Below, one piece after another: positions 10,688-22,313 of a stretch of DNA of 64,000 nt. The stretch's first letter is position 1, and the number at the start of each line of letters is the position of its first letter. The notes below the pieces were generated by a model. The model searched no databases, was not told the DNA's origin, and saw only the letters and a list, made by a program, of their open reading frames with translations. The DNA is from Hippophae tibetana (lineage: Eukaryota; Streptophyta; Magnoliopsida; Rosales; Elaeagnaceae), in NCBI GenBank assembly GCA_037013495.1, contig CM072812.1, forward strand, positions 62,857,438 to 62,921,437, given 5' to 3'. Both the position numbers and the translations under genes were made by a program.

Positions 10688-12419
10688 ATGTGTTAGTGCC
10701 TGTATCATCTAGTACATGTGATGTGTTCCAATTGGCTCCCCTTCCTTTCATGGAAAACATATGGTGATGATTGGTTAGCTCCTATTTTACGTGGCACCCA
10801 CGTGGAATCTTCTGATTAGTTTTACATTAAAAATTTCATAAAAATTCCAAAAAATTCTTAATAAATATATTTTTATTCCTTTTCACTAGAAAAATTATAT
10901 TTTAATATTTTTAACACTAAAATTACTATTTATTAAATAAAAAAATAAATATTAAGTAGAAAAGTGCATTGATGATTCTATCTTCATAAAGTCATCAAGC
11001 TTTGGAGCCCTTGAGCTGCTTAAGAGCATGGAACCCTTGGATGGGTTCTTTGATGTATAGATGAGATTCTTCCTCATATTCTATGTAAAGAAATCCTTCT
11101 TTCTTCACTTCTCCATCCCATCTTTCAAAGTGAAGAGATAGTAGTGGGTGGAAAAGTCAGGTATCAAGGCTTGATATGTTCTTATTTTTTCAACCTTTTC
11201 TATTTATTTATTTTCTTAACACCTTGTAGAAAATGTAGGATTTTATTTTCCAACTATTCAAACACCTAAGACACTATGGAACTTACACTCACCCTTTCCT
11301 ACATAAGTAGTGATGAAGGACATAATGGTTGATGAATTGGATCAGACTTAGTCATCATAGGGTCATGTGTATGTGAACCGTGATGGGTAGTATGAGGTGG
11401 TCATCAAGTTGAGGGATATTAGAGGAGTGGAAGGACATGATATGTATTGCCATGGTGAGGTTTCCCATGATTTGTTCTACCATAATCCTTTCGACCATAG
11501 TGTTTTTTTCCAGGTTTGTCAAGCCATAGTATGTCCGACCATGATGTGTATAACCATGGTCCAATAGGTGGTGGTTTGGGATGCTCGGTCAATACATCAA
11601 TTATCAAGAGTGGGTTCAGTTGGATGATGATCTCAGAGCATCCTAGTGATGTTTTTTTTCATGTAGGTTGTTTGGGTGCTCTTTTAGAATATAATGACTT
11701 TCCAGTAATGAGGACTTAGATTTCATTTCTATTGGTATTACAAAATACTAGTTATGTCCCAATGAGGAAGATTATACTTTTCTTTCTATGAGTAGGGTCC
11801 ATTCTAGGATGATAGATCATTTTTGGATAGATTTAGAGACATCTTTAGGATATTGGAGTCCATAGGGATAATGCCTCAAGTTTTGAGCACAAATTGTAGT
11901 AATCCCATAATAGATAGGGTCACCTTGTTTTTTATACTGATCATCACTTCGCTAGATTAAGACTATCCTTTTAGCCTATTGTGTGACTGATTCTGGCATA
12001 TGTTGTCATTATTCCATCCCAGTTTCCCCTTAACTGCTACTAGGTATTGTTATCTTATAGGGTACTTTGGAAAGGATATAGATGAGACTTGACTATAAAG
12101 GAATTCAATTTTTGTTAGTTTTCATAGCAACAAGGGTGGCGATGAGTTCTCCAAATTATGAAAAACAATATACAAGAAAATATGTGTTCAAAGTTGATCA
12201 AATTAACACGGTCCGTAGTATGGAAGTTTATTGTGTCGCGATACGAGGCTAAAGGAATGAGAATCATGACTCCCAAAAATTGTTGTGGTCCACAACATGG
12301 AAATATTGTGTGTCACACTGTGAATAAAATGGATCGAGTTCCAACCATGTACGACCTATGTATGCTGTAGCATGAAAGAAATGTGTGGCACAATGCCAAT
12401 CTTTTGATTCATATTTTTC
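10688..12419. other. Unclassified noncoding sequence with degenerate CGACCATA-type repeats
   Basis: No gene recognised. At 11440-11580 short units built around CCATAGTRTGTCCGACCAT recur at roughly 20-25 bp spacing; this produces spurious open frames on both strands. A similar array lies at 27510-27620. The stretch 10760-10900 resembles, inverted, 33270-33375 (GATTGGTT...TTCATAAAAATTCCAAAA), suggesting a shared dispersed repeat. Confidence 0.45.
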
Positions 12420-13860
12420 TTCTTTTAGCACCTATAAATTGGACCCCAATTTCATTGTAAAAAAATCCTTTAGATCCTTATCCCTTCAACTTCTTAATTT
12501 TCTCTTAAGCTTTCTTAGCTTTTCTTTTTAGTAGTTTCAAAGTTCTCTCATTTGAGAGTTGAACAATTCTAGTTTATGCAATAACTTTAGTTCGAATTCA
12601 ATAAATGGTGTTGGTAAATCTATTTAGAGGTTTTCCATAACAGAAACAATACTAAGATTCTTTAAAGGTACAATGGAGATATATTTAAATGTATTCTTTT
12701 TAAATTATTTTTATGATATATGTTTAATTTATTGAATATTTATTAAAATATGCACGTCTCCTTATAAATAATATGGGATATTAGCAATATTATTATGCTT
12801 GTAACATATTAAAACAGATAAATATTTTTATAAAATAAATTAAGTTTTATTTTTTAATCAAGATTAAAAAAAATTTTATTAAAGAAAAGTATATAACTTA
12901 TTATTTTTCGTAATAAAAATTAGAGTTAGATATAGTATTTAATTATCTAAATCTGATTTAATGTCACATAATTTAATTATCTAAAGATCACTTCTCAGGT
13001 AAATCTTTGTTGCTGTGCACGTTAGATTTCATATTAGACAAATAGGAAGATTGTGCATAGAAGCTAATCGATTGATCTAGCTTAATTACTTGACTAGATT
13101 AATTTTTATATGACTTGATCGATCGAGGAATTAATACTCGATTGATTGAGCACTAGATCAATTGAGATTAATGAGTAGATGGATTCACTTATTGAAGAAT
13201 TAGTTAATTATTTCACTAGATTGATCGAGGATTGACTAGATGAATCAAACTATTTAGGGTCATTTGATTGGGCTTAACTAGATTACTTGGGCATTTTATC
13301 TTTGTAGGTAGTATAAGACATGACCTTGTAATTGGACCTTATTTTTCATAGTGAATAGTTATATGGTCTGGTGTACCGATGGTTTTCCTCTTAGGTCATT
13401 AGTGTGGCCTAGGTTATTTCCACCAAGAAATCGTATGTCTCAATCTTTATACTTTCACATTATTTTATTTGTCATAATTTTGCTTATTAGCTATTCACCC
13501 CTCTAACTAATTAGGTCCCTAAAAAAATGAAACTGTCAGTATCTTAACTTTACTAATTAATATTGAACAAGCATAATTGACAACCTAATGTATTCCATAA
13601 ATTCTCCACTACATGATAAATCTTTATTAGCCTAAACATTTATTGAATCTATATTTATTTTTGACATTATATTAGATATTTGGACCAAAACAATAGTGAC
13701 ATAAGGCTTAGGTTATTATTTTTGTTTTTAAAAATTTCTTAACTTATTTAGAAAGCCACACGATTCCTTTATAGATTAACCTTGGAAGTATACTCGTCAT
13801 TTTATATTAATGATTCATGCACTTGCAAGCTATTTCATAAATCAAACCAAATTTGGATGC
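12420..13860 (+). repeat. Divergent LTR of an Athila-related family, interrupted
   Basis: From the TATA-like CCTATAAATTGG (12430) onward the order of blocks follows the Athila-type LTR: pyrimidine-rich leader, GAATTCAATAAATGG, AGGTTTTCCATAACAGAAAC, TTATTATGCTTGTAACATATTAAA, then after an interruption GAACAAGCATAATTGACAAC and GATTCATGCACTTGCAAG. Upstream of the TATA box the U3 differs from the other copies, so this is a sister family or a recombined copy. The interruption is described at 12970-13540. Confidence 0.55.
12970..13540 (+). repeat. Insert in the divergent LTR, ending in a Sirevirus LTR fragment
   Basis: 13305-13520 aligns with the last ~220 bp of the Sirevirus LTR (15617-15890): GGTTTTCCTCTTAGGTCATT, GTGGCCTAGGTT, TTTCCACC, and ATTCACCCCTCTA near the end. 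The first part (13060-13260) is made of degenerate repeats of GATTGATCGAGG-like units. No open frame. Confidence 0.6.
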
Positions 13861-14560
13861 AAACTTTTGTGCATAATGTGGTAGTACCTGTTGGTTTTAT
13901 CTTAGGCCTAATGGGAATCACATTCTGATTGAGAAACATCCTAACACTAATAAGGGGTGGAAGGGCCCACTTTTCATGGTAGAAAGAGATTTTGATTTAT
14001 TTCACAAGATTCCCTCCTATGCCTATGAAATATTAAAGGAATGGTAGGGTATTTTGAGATTTAACCTCAATTCCACATGCTTTATTTATTTCTAGCATGT
14101 ACTTTTTTGTTTGTAGTTTATTGTTTGTAGGTCCATCCTTCCAACAAGAAGAAAAAGTTCATTATTTTCCCTTATGACACACCTTTAGAGAAATAACATA
14201 GTGATAGGCTTATACTTTTTGAGTGGATTGCTTACAAGGGTTTGGACCCTATAGTAGCAAAACTAGAGAGTAGTGACCCCCTAAATTCAAATAGTAAGTA
14301 CTAACCTTTTTTTTTATTACAATATTTTATTGTGAACACTTAGTTGATAATTATCCCATTTTTACAGGTATAACTTCTAATCTTCAAGGTAGAAGGAAAA
14401 ATAAGAGTATGACGACTTTTAGGTTCCTTAAGGAGTGTAGCCAAGGAGAGGCTCTGATATAAACCAAGGAGGTTTGTAGTTTGAGGATTTCAAAGAGGAA
14501 AAGAACTCCTACTTTAGGAGTAACTATCATTAGAATTCCCCTCAAGAGGATAATATATCT
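13861..14560 (+). pseudogene. Intron-bearing coding relic, 5' exons (interrupted by Sirevirus)
   Basis: Unrecognised, decayed coding sequence on the plus strand. One exon-like piece (about 13944-14052) reads KGWKGPLFMVERDFDLFHKI. A plausible acceptor TTTGTAG ends near 14130. An open exon then carries LFEWIAYKGLDPIVAKLESS up to 14293. A good donor GTAAGT at 14294 and acceptor TTTTTACAG ending at 14367 define a 74-nt intron, and the frame stays open across the junction. The next exon (14368-14560) runs through MTTFRFLKECSQGEAL, with one stop, to the Sirevirus insertion point. The same frame resumes at 23664. I do not know its function; it may be an old intron-bearing transposon gene. Confidence 0.45.
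14556..14560. other. Target-site duplication TATCT (left) of the Sirevirus
   Basis: TATCT lies directly before the TG of the 5' LTR and is repeated at 23659-23663, directly after the terminal CA of the 3' LTR. Confidence 0.95.
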
Positions 14561-15904
14561 TGTAAGGACCGTGAGTGTTGGCTATTTTCGTGGACAAAAT
14601 ATTTATTTGTAAATTTGTTTTTAGGCCTGCTATCAAGTTTATCAAGAACAGCCGAACAAATGTTCAAGTTCTAAATATCCGTACTTCAGGTATGTCTTTT
14701 ATAATTACGACACATAGAATTTCATTTATATATTTAATAATACATGTTCATAAATCTAAAAATATTTTTGGTGTTTAAATATTTTTTATGTGTCTTAATA
14801 TTTTTTAAGATATGATTTAAAAAATATTTTTTTAAGGCGTTTAATGGGCTTTGAAAAATTAAGCCCAAAATGCATTTAAACCTAATACTATTAGGTATCA
14901 ATATTATCTATAAATAGAGAGACATTTAGGGTTGATAAGGGTGCTGAGAGAATAAAAAAAAACTGCCGAAAAAAAAAACAAAGAAGTTGCTGAAGAAGAA
15001 CGGCTATACTGCCGAAAAAAAAAGAAAAGAAAAAAACAAATTGAAGTTGAAAGCAGTGAGCATATGAAGTTTATATATAATAACATATATAATTGTGAGC
15101 AAAGGTACGCAGCAGTAAAGGTAATCAATATATAGGTAATCAATATATATTGTTTTGCATTCTTCTAATAACATATATAATTGTCAGCAAAGTTACGCAG
15201 TAAATGTAATCAATATATATTGTTTTGCATTAGTTAATTTAATTCTTCTTAATTAAATTTTTAGATATTTAGATTAAATAATTTTACGAGCGATTATAAT
15301 TATTTGATTTAATTATTAAATTTAAAAAAAGTTATTTTTACTGAAATTATGCGTAATCTTTTTGCTCTAGAATATTCTAGTTGATTTGGTTTAAATGACA
15401 TTTATTTTAAATTATCTAGTTAGGATTATTCATTGTTAAATCTGTTCTAGAACACACACGGGCACTTGTGTTTTTGTGCTAACTATTTTGCAGTTGATCT
15501 GTGAACGATCTGATTGACGAGGAGCTTATTGGAACGTTGGTTTGGAAACCGCTCACGCTAATTTTGGAAACTGTGAAAACAGAGCAGGGGCTCGTAAGTA
15601 AAGTACATTGGGGTAGTATCCTAGGGAGGGTAGCATAAGACCGAGTTTGTACTTGAACATTTGATTTTCATAGTGGAAAGTTAGGTGGTCCAGTGGACCG
15701 GTGGTTTTCCTCTTAGGTCATTGTTGTGGCCTAGGTTGTTTCCACCTAAAAATATCGTGTGTTATAATTTCCGCACTTTACTCTTACACACGATTGCATG
15801 TTTGGCCGCTCTGTTTAGGTTAGTAAATTATAAGTTAATAAAAATTAAAAATAACCTATTCACCCCCCTCTAGGTTAATCAGGTCCATATTTTATAAACT
15901 TTCA
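14561..15904 (+). repeat. Sirevirus 5' LTR (1,344 bp)
   Basis: Starts TGTAAGGACCGTGAG and ends AACTTTCA. Differences from the 3' LTR that I can see are one A in the run near 14950, TTATC versus TCATC near 15412, CAGTGG versus CGGTGG near 15690, and GCATG versus GTATG near 15796. The end contains CACCCCCCTCTAGG at about 15866. Confidence 0.95.
14909..14916 (+). promoter_or_regulatory. TATA box of the Sirevirus 5' LTR
   Basis: TATAAATA, followed within 20 bp by GAGAGACATTTAGG. It is repeated at 22662-22669 in the 3' LTR. It is the only strong TATA motif in the LTR upstream of the A-rich leader. Confidence 0.6.
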
Positions 15905-15906
15905 AT

Positions 15907-15918
15907 TGGTATCAGAGA
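15907..15918 (+). promoter_or_regulatory. Primer-binding site, initiator tRNA-Met
   Basis: TGGTATCAGAG begins two bases after the 5' LTR and matches the complement of the 3' end of plant tRNA-iMet, the usual primer of copia elements. Confidence 0.9.
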
Positions 15919-15969
15919 AAACACTAGACACACTTAGTGAGATTGATCTTTAGGGACACACACTTACTT

Positions 15970-18903
15970 ATGGACCAAATGAAAGAAGGTGGGTCATCTA
16001 TTAGACCCCCACTCTTTGATGGGTTTAATTACCCTTACTGGAAGGCTCGCATGCAAGCCTTTCTCAGACAAGATGAAAAAGTCTGGGATGCTATTCTTGA
16101 TGGTTGGGAACCACCTTCTGTAATGAAAGATGATGTAACAATCATAAAGCCAAGAAAAGACTGGACCACTGAAGAACGCACCCTTAGTGGGGCAAACCAA
16201 AAAGGTCTAAGCTCAATATTCGCTGCAGTGTCAATGGATGAGTTTCGTCGCATCTCCGACTGTGAGACTGCTAAAGATGCATCGAATGCACTTGCTCTTG
16301 CTCATGAAGGAACTTCCCAAGTAAAACAAACAAAATTGAGATTGCTAACATCTGAGTTTGATTCTATTAAAATGAGTAACAATGAAACTTTTGGTCAATT
16401 CTATGCTCGCTTCTGTGATATCACTAATGCTTGTTCTAACCTTGGTGAGAAAATTCCACAACCTATACAAGTGCGCAAACTCCTAAGCTCTTTAACAGTT
16501 GACTATAAGATGAAAGTTACTGCGATAGAGGAAAGCAAGAATGTAGACACACTAAAAATTGATGAACTTGTCGGGTCAATCCAAACCTATGAGCTTTCTC
16601 TTGATCCACCCAAGAAAAATAAGGATGTGGCATTCAAAAGCTCCAAAAAGGACATCTCTGATAGTGATGATGATATGAATGATGAGTCACTAGTCTTGTT
16701 AGCACGAAAATTTAAGAAGTTCATGAAGAAGAAGGGTCAACAGAATAATCATTTCAACAAGGGACAATCCAGTCGTTCGAATGATCGAAAGTCAAGGGAA
16801 ATCAAGTCTCCTAGCCTTGATGGTAAGAAAAGTAAGCCCACTAATCCTCAATGCTTTACTTGTGGGGGATTTCGTCATATTTCTACAGATTGTGCTAACA
16901 ATAAAAAGAAATTTGGAAAAGCCTTTAATGCTACACTCAGTGACACAGAAAGTGAGCAGGACAATGCTAGTAACTCAGAGGATGATGACACTAATTATTG
17001 TGCCTTCACCGCAACTGCCAATGCACATCACAATGACTCCGACCTTAGCTCAGATGAAGAAAATGAGGAAGTAAACTCTTCTATCTTACTGTCTAAGTTT
17101 AATGTATCGAATTATGAGGAACTATTCGTGGATTGTCTAGGTGCCAGGGAAGAGAGAGATAAATTGCTTGTGGAAGTAACTAAACTTAACAATATCATCA
17201 ATGTTCACAAAACAAATTCCTCTAACCTAGAGAAAGATAAAAAGGAATTGTCTGATCATATTAATGCTTTGAATTTGAGACTTGCAGAAACCATTGAGGA
17301 AAACAAAAATCTCAAGCAAGAACTTAGTATTGCTAAAGAAACGATGAAGAATTTGACCATTGGTGCTGAAAAATTAACCAAAGTACTAGACTATGGAAAG
17401 CCATATGGAGATAAGAGAGGTCTTGGATACATAGATGAACAATCAACACCTTCATCATCCAAAACTCAATTTGTAAAACCCACTATTGCTCAGGCAGGAA
17501 AGTTAGTTTTTGCACCTTATCATTCTAAGAAAATTCAGTTTGTTCCCATCTGTCATCATTGTGGTAGGAAAGGACATATAAGACCTAGGTGTAGATTTCT
17601 TTATGCTTATGATTCTATCATGAATACAAATGTTTCTAAAATACCTCAAAAAAATTTCAAATGTAAATTTTTTACTACAAGAACTATACAAAAAGAGGAA
17701 TATAAGAAACCAGTAACTCAAATGTCCAAAATTAAAAAAGGATGGGTTAAGAAATCTGAGTTGCACTGCTTTGTGGCCCATATAGCATTTAAAGTTAAAT
17801 CAAATACCGCTTGGTATTTTGATAGTGGATGCTCTAGACACATGACAGGGAATCGTTCTTTGTTTAAAACCTTTAAGGAATACAATGAAGGGACAGTTAC
17901 CTTTGGTGATTGTAAAACATCTAGAATTATTGGAAAAGGCTCTGTTCAAATAGAGGGTATCCCTAAACTTGATGAAGTTTTATATGTGGAAGGACTTAAG
18001 GCAAACTTGATTAGCATAAGTCAAATATGTGATAGTGATTTTAATGTGCAATTTACAAACAATCACTGTATTGTAACAGATCAAAATGGTGAATGTGTGA
18101 TTAAGGGAATCAGATCACATGACAATTGTTATTGTATTGATACATCACCCACAGTAACATGTAACCTAGCTAGCAATGACTCAACTATCTTGTGGCACGA
18201 AAAGCTAGGTCATATGAATTTTAAAGATCTGGTTAGATTAAGCAAAATTGAGACTGTGCGTGGTTTACCTATTCTTACAAAAATTGAAACACCTGTATGT
18301 GGACCATGTCAATTGGGTAAACAAACTAGGATTGCTCATAAGAAGATCAAGAGTATAAATACAAATAGAGTATTGGAATTGATACATATTGACCTTATGG
18401 GTCCTATGAGAACAGAAAGTATTGGAGGTAAGAAATATATCATAGTTGTAGTAGATGACTTTTCTCGCTACACGTGGGTAGACTTTCTTAGAGACAAGTC
18501 AGATGCTTTTGAGTTTTTCATCTCATATTGTACAAGAGCGCAGGTTGAAGCAGGTGACAAAATAGTAACCATCAAGAGACTGAGAACAGACCATGGAAAA
18601 GAGTTTGAAAATACCAAGTATGCTGACTTCTGTAAAGAACATGGTATCTTTCATGAATTCTCTGCTCCTATCACACCTCAACAAAATGGGGTAGTTGAAA
18701 GGAAAAATAGGATACTTCAAGAAATGGCAAGAGTAATGATGCATGCCAAGGGAGTCTCCAAAAGGTTTTGGGCTGAAGCTATAAACACTGCATGTCACAT
18801 TATAAATCGTGTATATCTTCGCCCAGGTACAAACCAAACTCCCTATGAGATATGGAGAGGTAAAAAAACCCAATCTGAAATTTATGCATGTTTTTGGAAG
18901 TAA
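15970..18903 (+). pseudogene. Sirevirus gag-protease-integrase reading frame (frameshifted at its end)
   Basis: Starts at the ATG of MDQMKEGGSS; the frame is open from further upstream, but this Met precedes the conserved PPLFDGFNYPYWKARM that opens Gag. Two zinc knuckles follow, CX2CX4HX4C: CFTCGGFRHISTDC (around residue 295) and CHHCGRKGHIRPRC (around residue 520), with a coiled-coil-like stretch between. Protease has DSG at 17821-17829. The pre-integrase domain has LWHEKLGHMNF. The integrase triad is Asp 18391, Asp 18589 and Glu 18697 (35 residues between the last two), all present. The frame ends at 18903 because an A7 run at 18862-18868 shifts it by one base at the start of the RT region; the homologous reading continues in frame 2. 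Products would form the particle, process it and insert the cDNA. Confidence 0.9.
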
Positions 18904-20584
18904 ATGCTACATACTTAGAGATCGTGAACAATTGGGTAAGTTTGATTCAAGAAGTGATGAAGGTATATTTCTTGGGTATTCTCTAAATAGTAGAGCTTAT
19001 AGAGTCTTCAACTGTAGAACTAATGTAGTTATGGAATCCATAAATGTCGTTATAGATGATGGAGGTAAGAAAATTACAAGTGAAGAAGTTGGAAATGAAG
19101 AAAATTTCACAACACCTCAATTAACAACGACCAGTGACACAATTGGAATAAAAGAAGAAGAGTTAGAGGAAAGAGAAGAAAAGAAAGAAGAAGCATCAAC
19201 CTCATCAATGATAAATCCAACTCGAACTTCAAAAAATCATCCTATTAAGAATATAATTGGAGATCCTAATGCAAGCATGGTAACAAGAAGAAGACAAATA
19301 AGTGAGGTAACCCATTTATGCTATATTTCTCAATTTGAACCAAAAAATGTGAATGAAGCTCTTAGGGATGAATTTTGGATAAATGCCATGCAGGATGAGT
19401 TAGCTAAATTTGAAAGAAATCATGTGTGGGTATTAGTACCTAAGCCTAAAAACAAAAATGTTATTGGAACAAAATGGGTGTTCAAAAATAAATCTGATGA
19501 GCATGACATTGTTGTTAGAAATAAGGCTAGGTTAGTAGCTCAAGGCTATACGCAAGTAGAAGGAGTTGACTTTGATGAAACATTTGCACCCGTAGCTAGA
19601 CTAGAGTCAATTAGGATTTTACTTGCCATTTCTTGTCATATGAAGTTCAAATTATATCAAATGGATGTTAAGTCTGCCTTTTTGAATGGTTTTTTGAATG
19701 AGGAGGTGTACGTGGAACAACCAAAAGGATTTGTTGATCCGAAATTTCCAAATCATGTTTACAAACTCAAAAAGGCTCTTTATGGTTTAAAACAAGCTCC
19801 ACGAGCATGGTATGAGAGACTTACCAACTATCTTTTGAACAAGGGATTTATTCGAGGGGGAGTTGATAAGACTTTATTCATTAAAAGGAGTAGTGACGAG
19901 ATCTTTATTGCTCAAATTTATGTGGATGACATAGTTTTTGGATCCACATCTAGTACACTAGTGGATGATTTTGTGCATGTTATGACAAATGAATTTGAAA
20001 TGTCCATGGTAGGTGAAATGAATTTCTTCCTTGGTTTACAAATCAAACAATCTCATGATAATATATTTATTTCTCAAACCAAGTACGCTTGTAACCTTGT
20101 TAAAAGATTTGGTCTTGAAACTAGCAAGCCATTACGAACTCCTTTAGGTACCAGCACAAAAATTACAAAGGACACTCAAGGTAAAAGTGTTGATCAAACC
20201 CTTTATAGGAGTATGATAGGTAGTTTACTTTACCTCACTGCAAGTAGACCTGACATATGTTTTAGTGTTGGTGTGTGTGCCCGTTATCAAGCTGACCCTA
20301 AGGAATCACACTTAGAGAATGTAAAGAGAATCATTAGGTATATCTCAGGAACAAGTAATTATGGTTTATATTTTACTACTGACACTACTTGTGAAGTAAA
20401 TGGTTTTACAGATGCCGACTGGGCAGGCAACCAGGATGATAGGAAGAGCACATCAGGTGGTTGTTTCTACATTGGAAACAACCTAGTATCATGGCACAGT
20501 AAAAAGCAGAACTCTATTTCACTCTCTACAGCTGAAGCAGAATACATTGCTGTAGGAAGCTCTTGCACGCAAATGCTTTGGATG
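18869..20584 (+). pseudogene. Sirevirus reverse transcriptase and RNase H (second frame)
   Basis: Continues pol in the next frame. After the integrase C-terminal FHVFG-like motif (here [10 protein letters not shown]) and a Glu/Lys-rich linker comes copia-type [64 protein letters not shown] and the catalytic YVDD at 19919-19930. RNase H shows [26 protein letters not shown] and [10 protein letters not shown] one-base loss in an A4 run at 20585-20588 ends the homologous reading; this frame stops at 20623. RT copies element RNA to DNA in the particle. All catalytic residues I can see are intact, so the two length changes in A runs are the only visible lesions. Confidence 0.9.
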
Positions 20585-20588
20585 AAAA

Positions 20589-20862
20589 CATGCTCAAGGA
20601 CTACGGTCAACCACAAGGTATGATGCCCTTATATTGTGATAACACTAGTGCTATATGTATTTCTAAGAACCCAGTTCAACATTCTAGAACTAAGCACATT
20701 GACATAAGGCATCACTTTATTCGAGAACTAGTTGAAGAGAAAATAGTAACACTTGAGTTTGTACCTACTGAGAGACAACTAGCTGATATATTCACTAAAG
20801 CCATAGACACTCAAAGATTTGAGTATCTCAGAAGTGCCTTGGGAATTTCTCCCTCAAATTGA
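20589..20862 (+). pseudogene. Sirevirus RNase H C-terminal part (third frame)
   Basis: Homologous reading resumes in the original gag frame: MLKDYG, then LYCDNTSAICISKNPVQHSR, TKHIDIRHHFIREL and ERQLADIFTKAI, the classical copia C-terminus. It ends at TGA 20860-20862. Without the frameshift this would be joined to the preceding RNase H segment. Confidence 0.9.
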
Positions 20863-22313
20863 ATTTCAAATTTTATTACCCAAAAAAAAAAAAAATCCTT
20901 GTTTGGCCAATAGAGTATTCAACTTATTTAATATTTCCATACACATAATCTCATTTTTAGTGACTCAACTCATTTTGATATTTATTGTATAAATTATTCT
21001 ACAATTTTGGATTGTGCATACATATATATTCTTATACATGTGATGATCGATGTTGACATAAACTTCTTCACACACTCACGAACACACATATATGTTATGC
21101 TTGAAGTTTATGAATTTTCTTGAAAGACTCTAGGACTTTAACTAATCTTGATTGTAAAATTGTGTTGAGTTCTATTTTTGCTTACTAAAATTTTACCGTA
21201 TGGAGGCACCTAGTATTGAGAGGGCTACCTACTGTGATGTGTGAAGTTACCGCAATGAACGGAGAGGGCTACCTCACAACTAGTGTGAAAGTCATCGTGC
21301 TAGGTTTATGGCTCGTGCAAAAAAAAAAAAAAGATTATGCAAAAACTGATTGCTTATAAATCTTGTACTTGGAATGCACAAAAAGAAAGAGCTAATAGAG
21401 GTTAAAAATTATATATATATATATATCATTTACCTTATTTATAAAAAAAATTAAGTCCTCTTTTAGTAAATATATTTTATTCTGTAAGATTGAAGACTCG
21501 ATTATATTTTTATATGATAGGTGATATTTTTTCTTTTGAGTCCTTCTTGATAGATCATAAATGAATTAATTGACATATTTATGGAGTTTAAACATGTATA
21601 CTATTTTAAGTAAATGTCAATATGTCATTATATGTGCGAAGTGTGCATGTGCACCTATTTTATTCTACTTATTTATTTATATGATAAATAATCAAAATTG
21701 GAGTTAAAAAAAATGATGAGTTATCAATTGGTTGTGTGCTCGTTTGTAATTAAATGAGTTTAATACCTTATGTGGCTATGTATGCAAATTTAAAAAAAAA
21801 GGTCTTTTTTATTTATTACTTTTTTTTAATTGGTTACTTTTTTTATTTAAAGCACATTGCACTTTTGTATTACTCTGATTTTACACTGTTATATCTTTAG
21901 GAGGAGTTTAACTTCAATTCTTTGTCTAATGATTTGTCCTTCTCGTATGTCAAAAAGGGGGAGAGAATATTTACTTCCATGTTTTTATATTGTTATGCAT
22001 ATAAGGGGAGAACATATTTTTATTAAGCTTAATTGATATGAATGCAAACTACATGAATATTCTTTACACTTCGCTTATTTTTATGTAAACTGAACTAATA
22101 TACAATGAGGCTTTCATGCCAAGTTGTTCTATGCTTTCTCAATGTTATTTCAGTTACTTGCAAGCTTGTCAAGTTGCAGCGAAGATGGATCTACCGGACC
22201 ATAGGATAGTTCCACTATGGAGTCTGGGATATCATTGTATTTTTATCTTATTTTTATAAGCGTCATGTAGTGAGAGAAAGGTTTTGCCACACGAAAATAC
22301 CAAAGGGGGAGTT
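20863..22313 (+). other. Sirevirus noncoding tail with multiple PPT-like motifs
   Basis: No env-like frame remains. Purine runs resembling the 3' PPT occur at 21951-21965 (CAAAAAGGGGGAGAG) and 22001-22010 (ATAAGGGGAG). The functional one is AAAGGGGGAG at 22302-22311, next to the 3' LTR. Two imperfect repeats around GAGAGGGCTACCT occur at 21216-21290. Multiple PPT copies are a described trait of Sireviruses. Confidence 0.7.
22302..22311 (+). promoter_or_regulatory. 3' polypurine tract of the Sirevirus
   Basis: AAAGGGGGAG lies two bases before the TG of the 3' LTR; it primes plus-strand DNA synthesis in LTR elements. Confidence 0.9.

Noticed and set aside
12158..12370. 70-codon frame upstream of the divergent LTR
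   Set aside because: No homology, and codon use and context look random.
14904..15143. Minus-strand frame rich in Phe and Ser in the Sirevirus LTR
   Set aside because: Translation of the A-rich leader on the opposite strand; the same in the 3' LTR and without homology.
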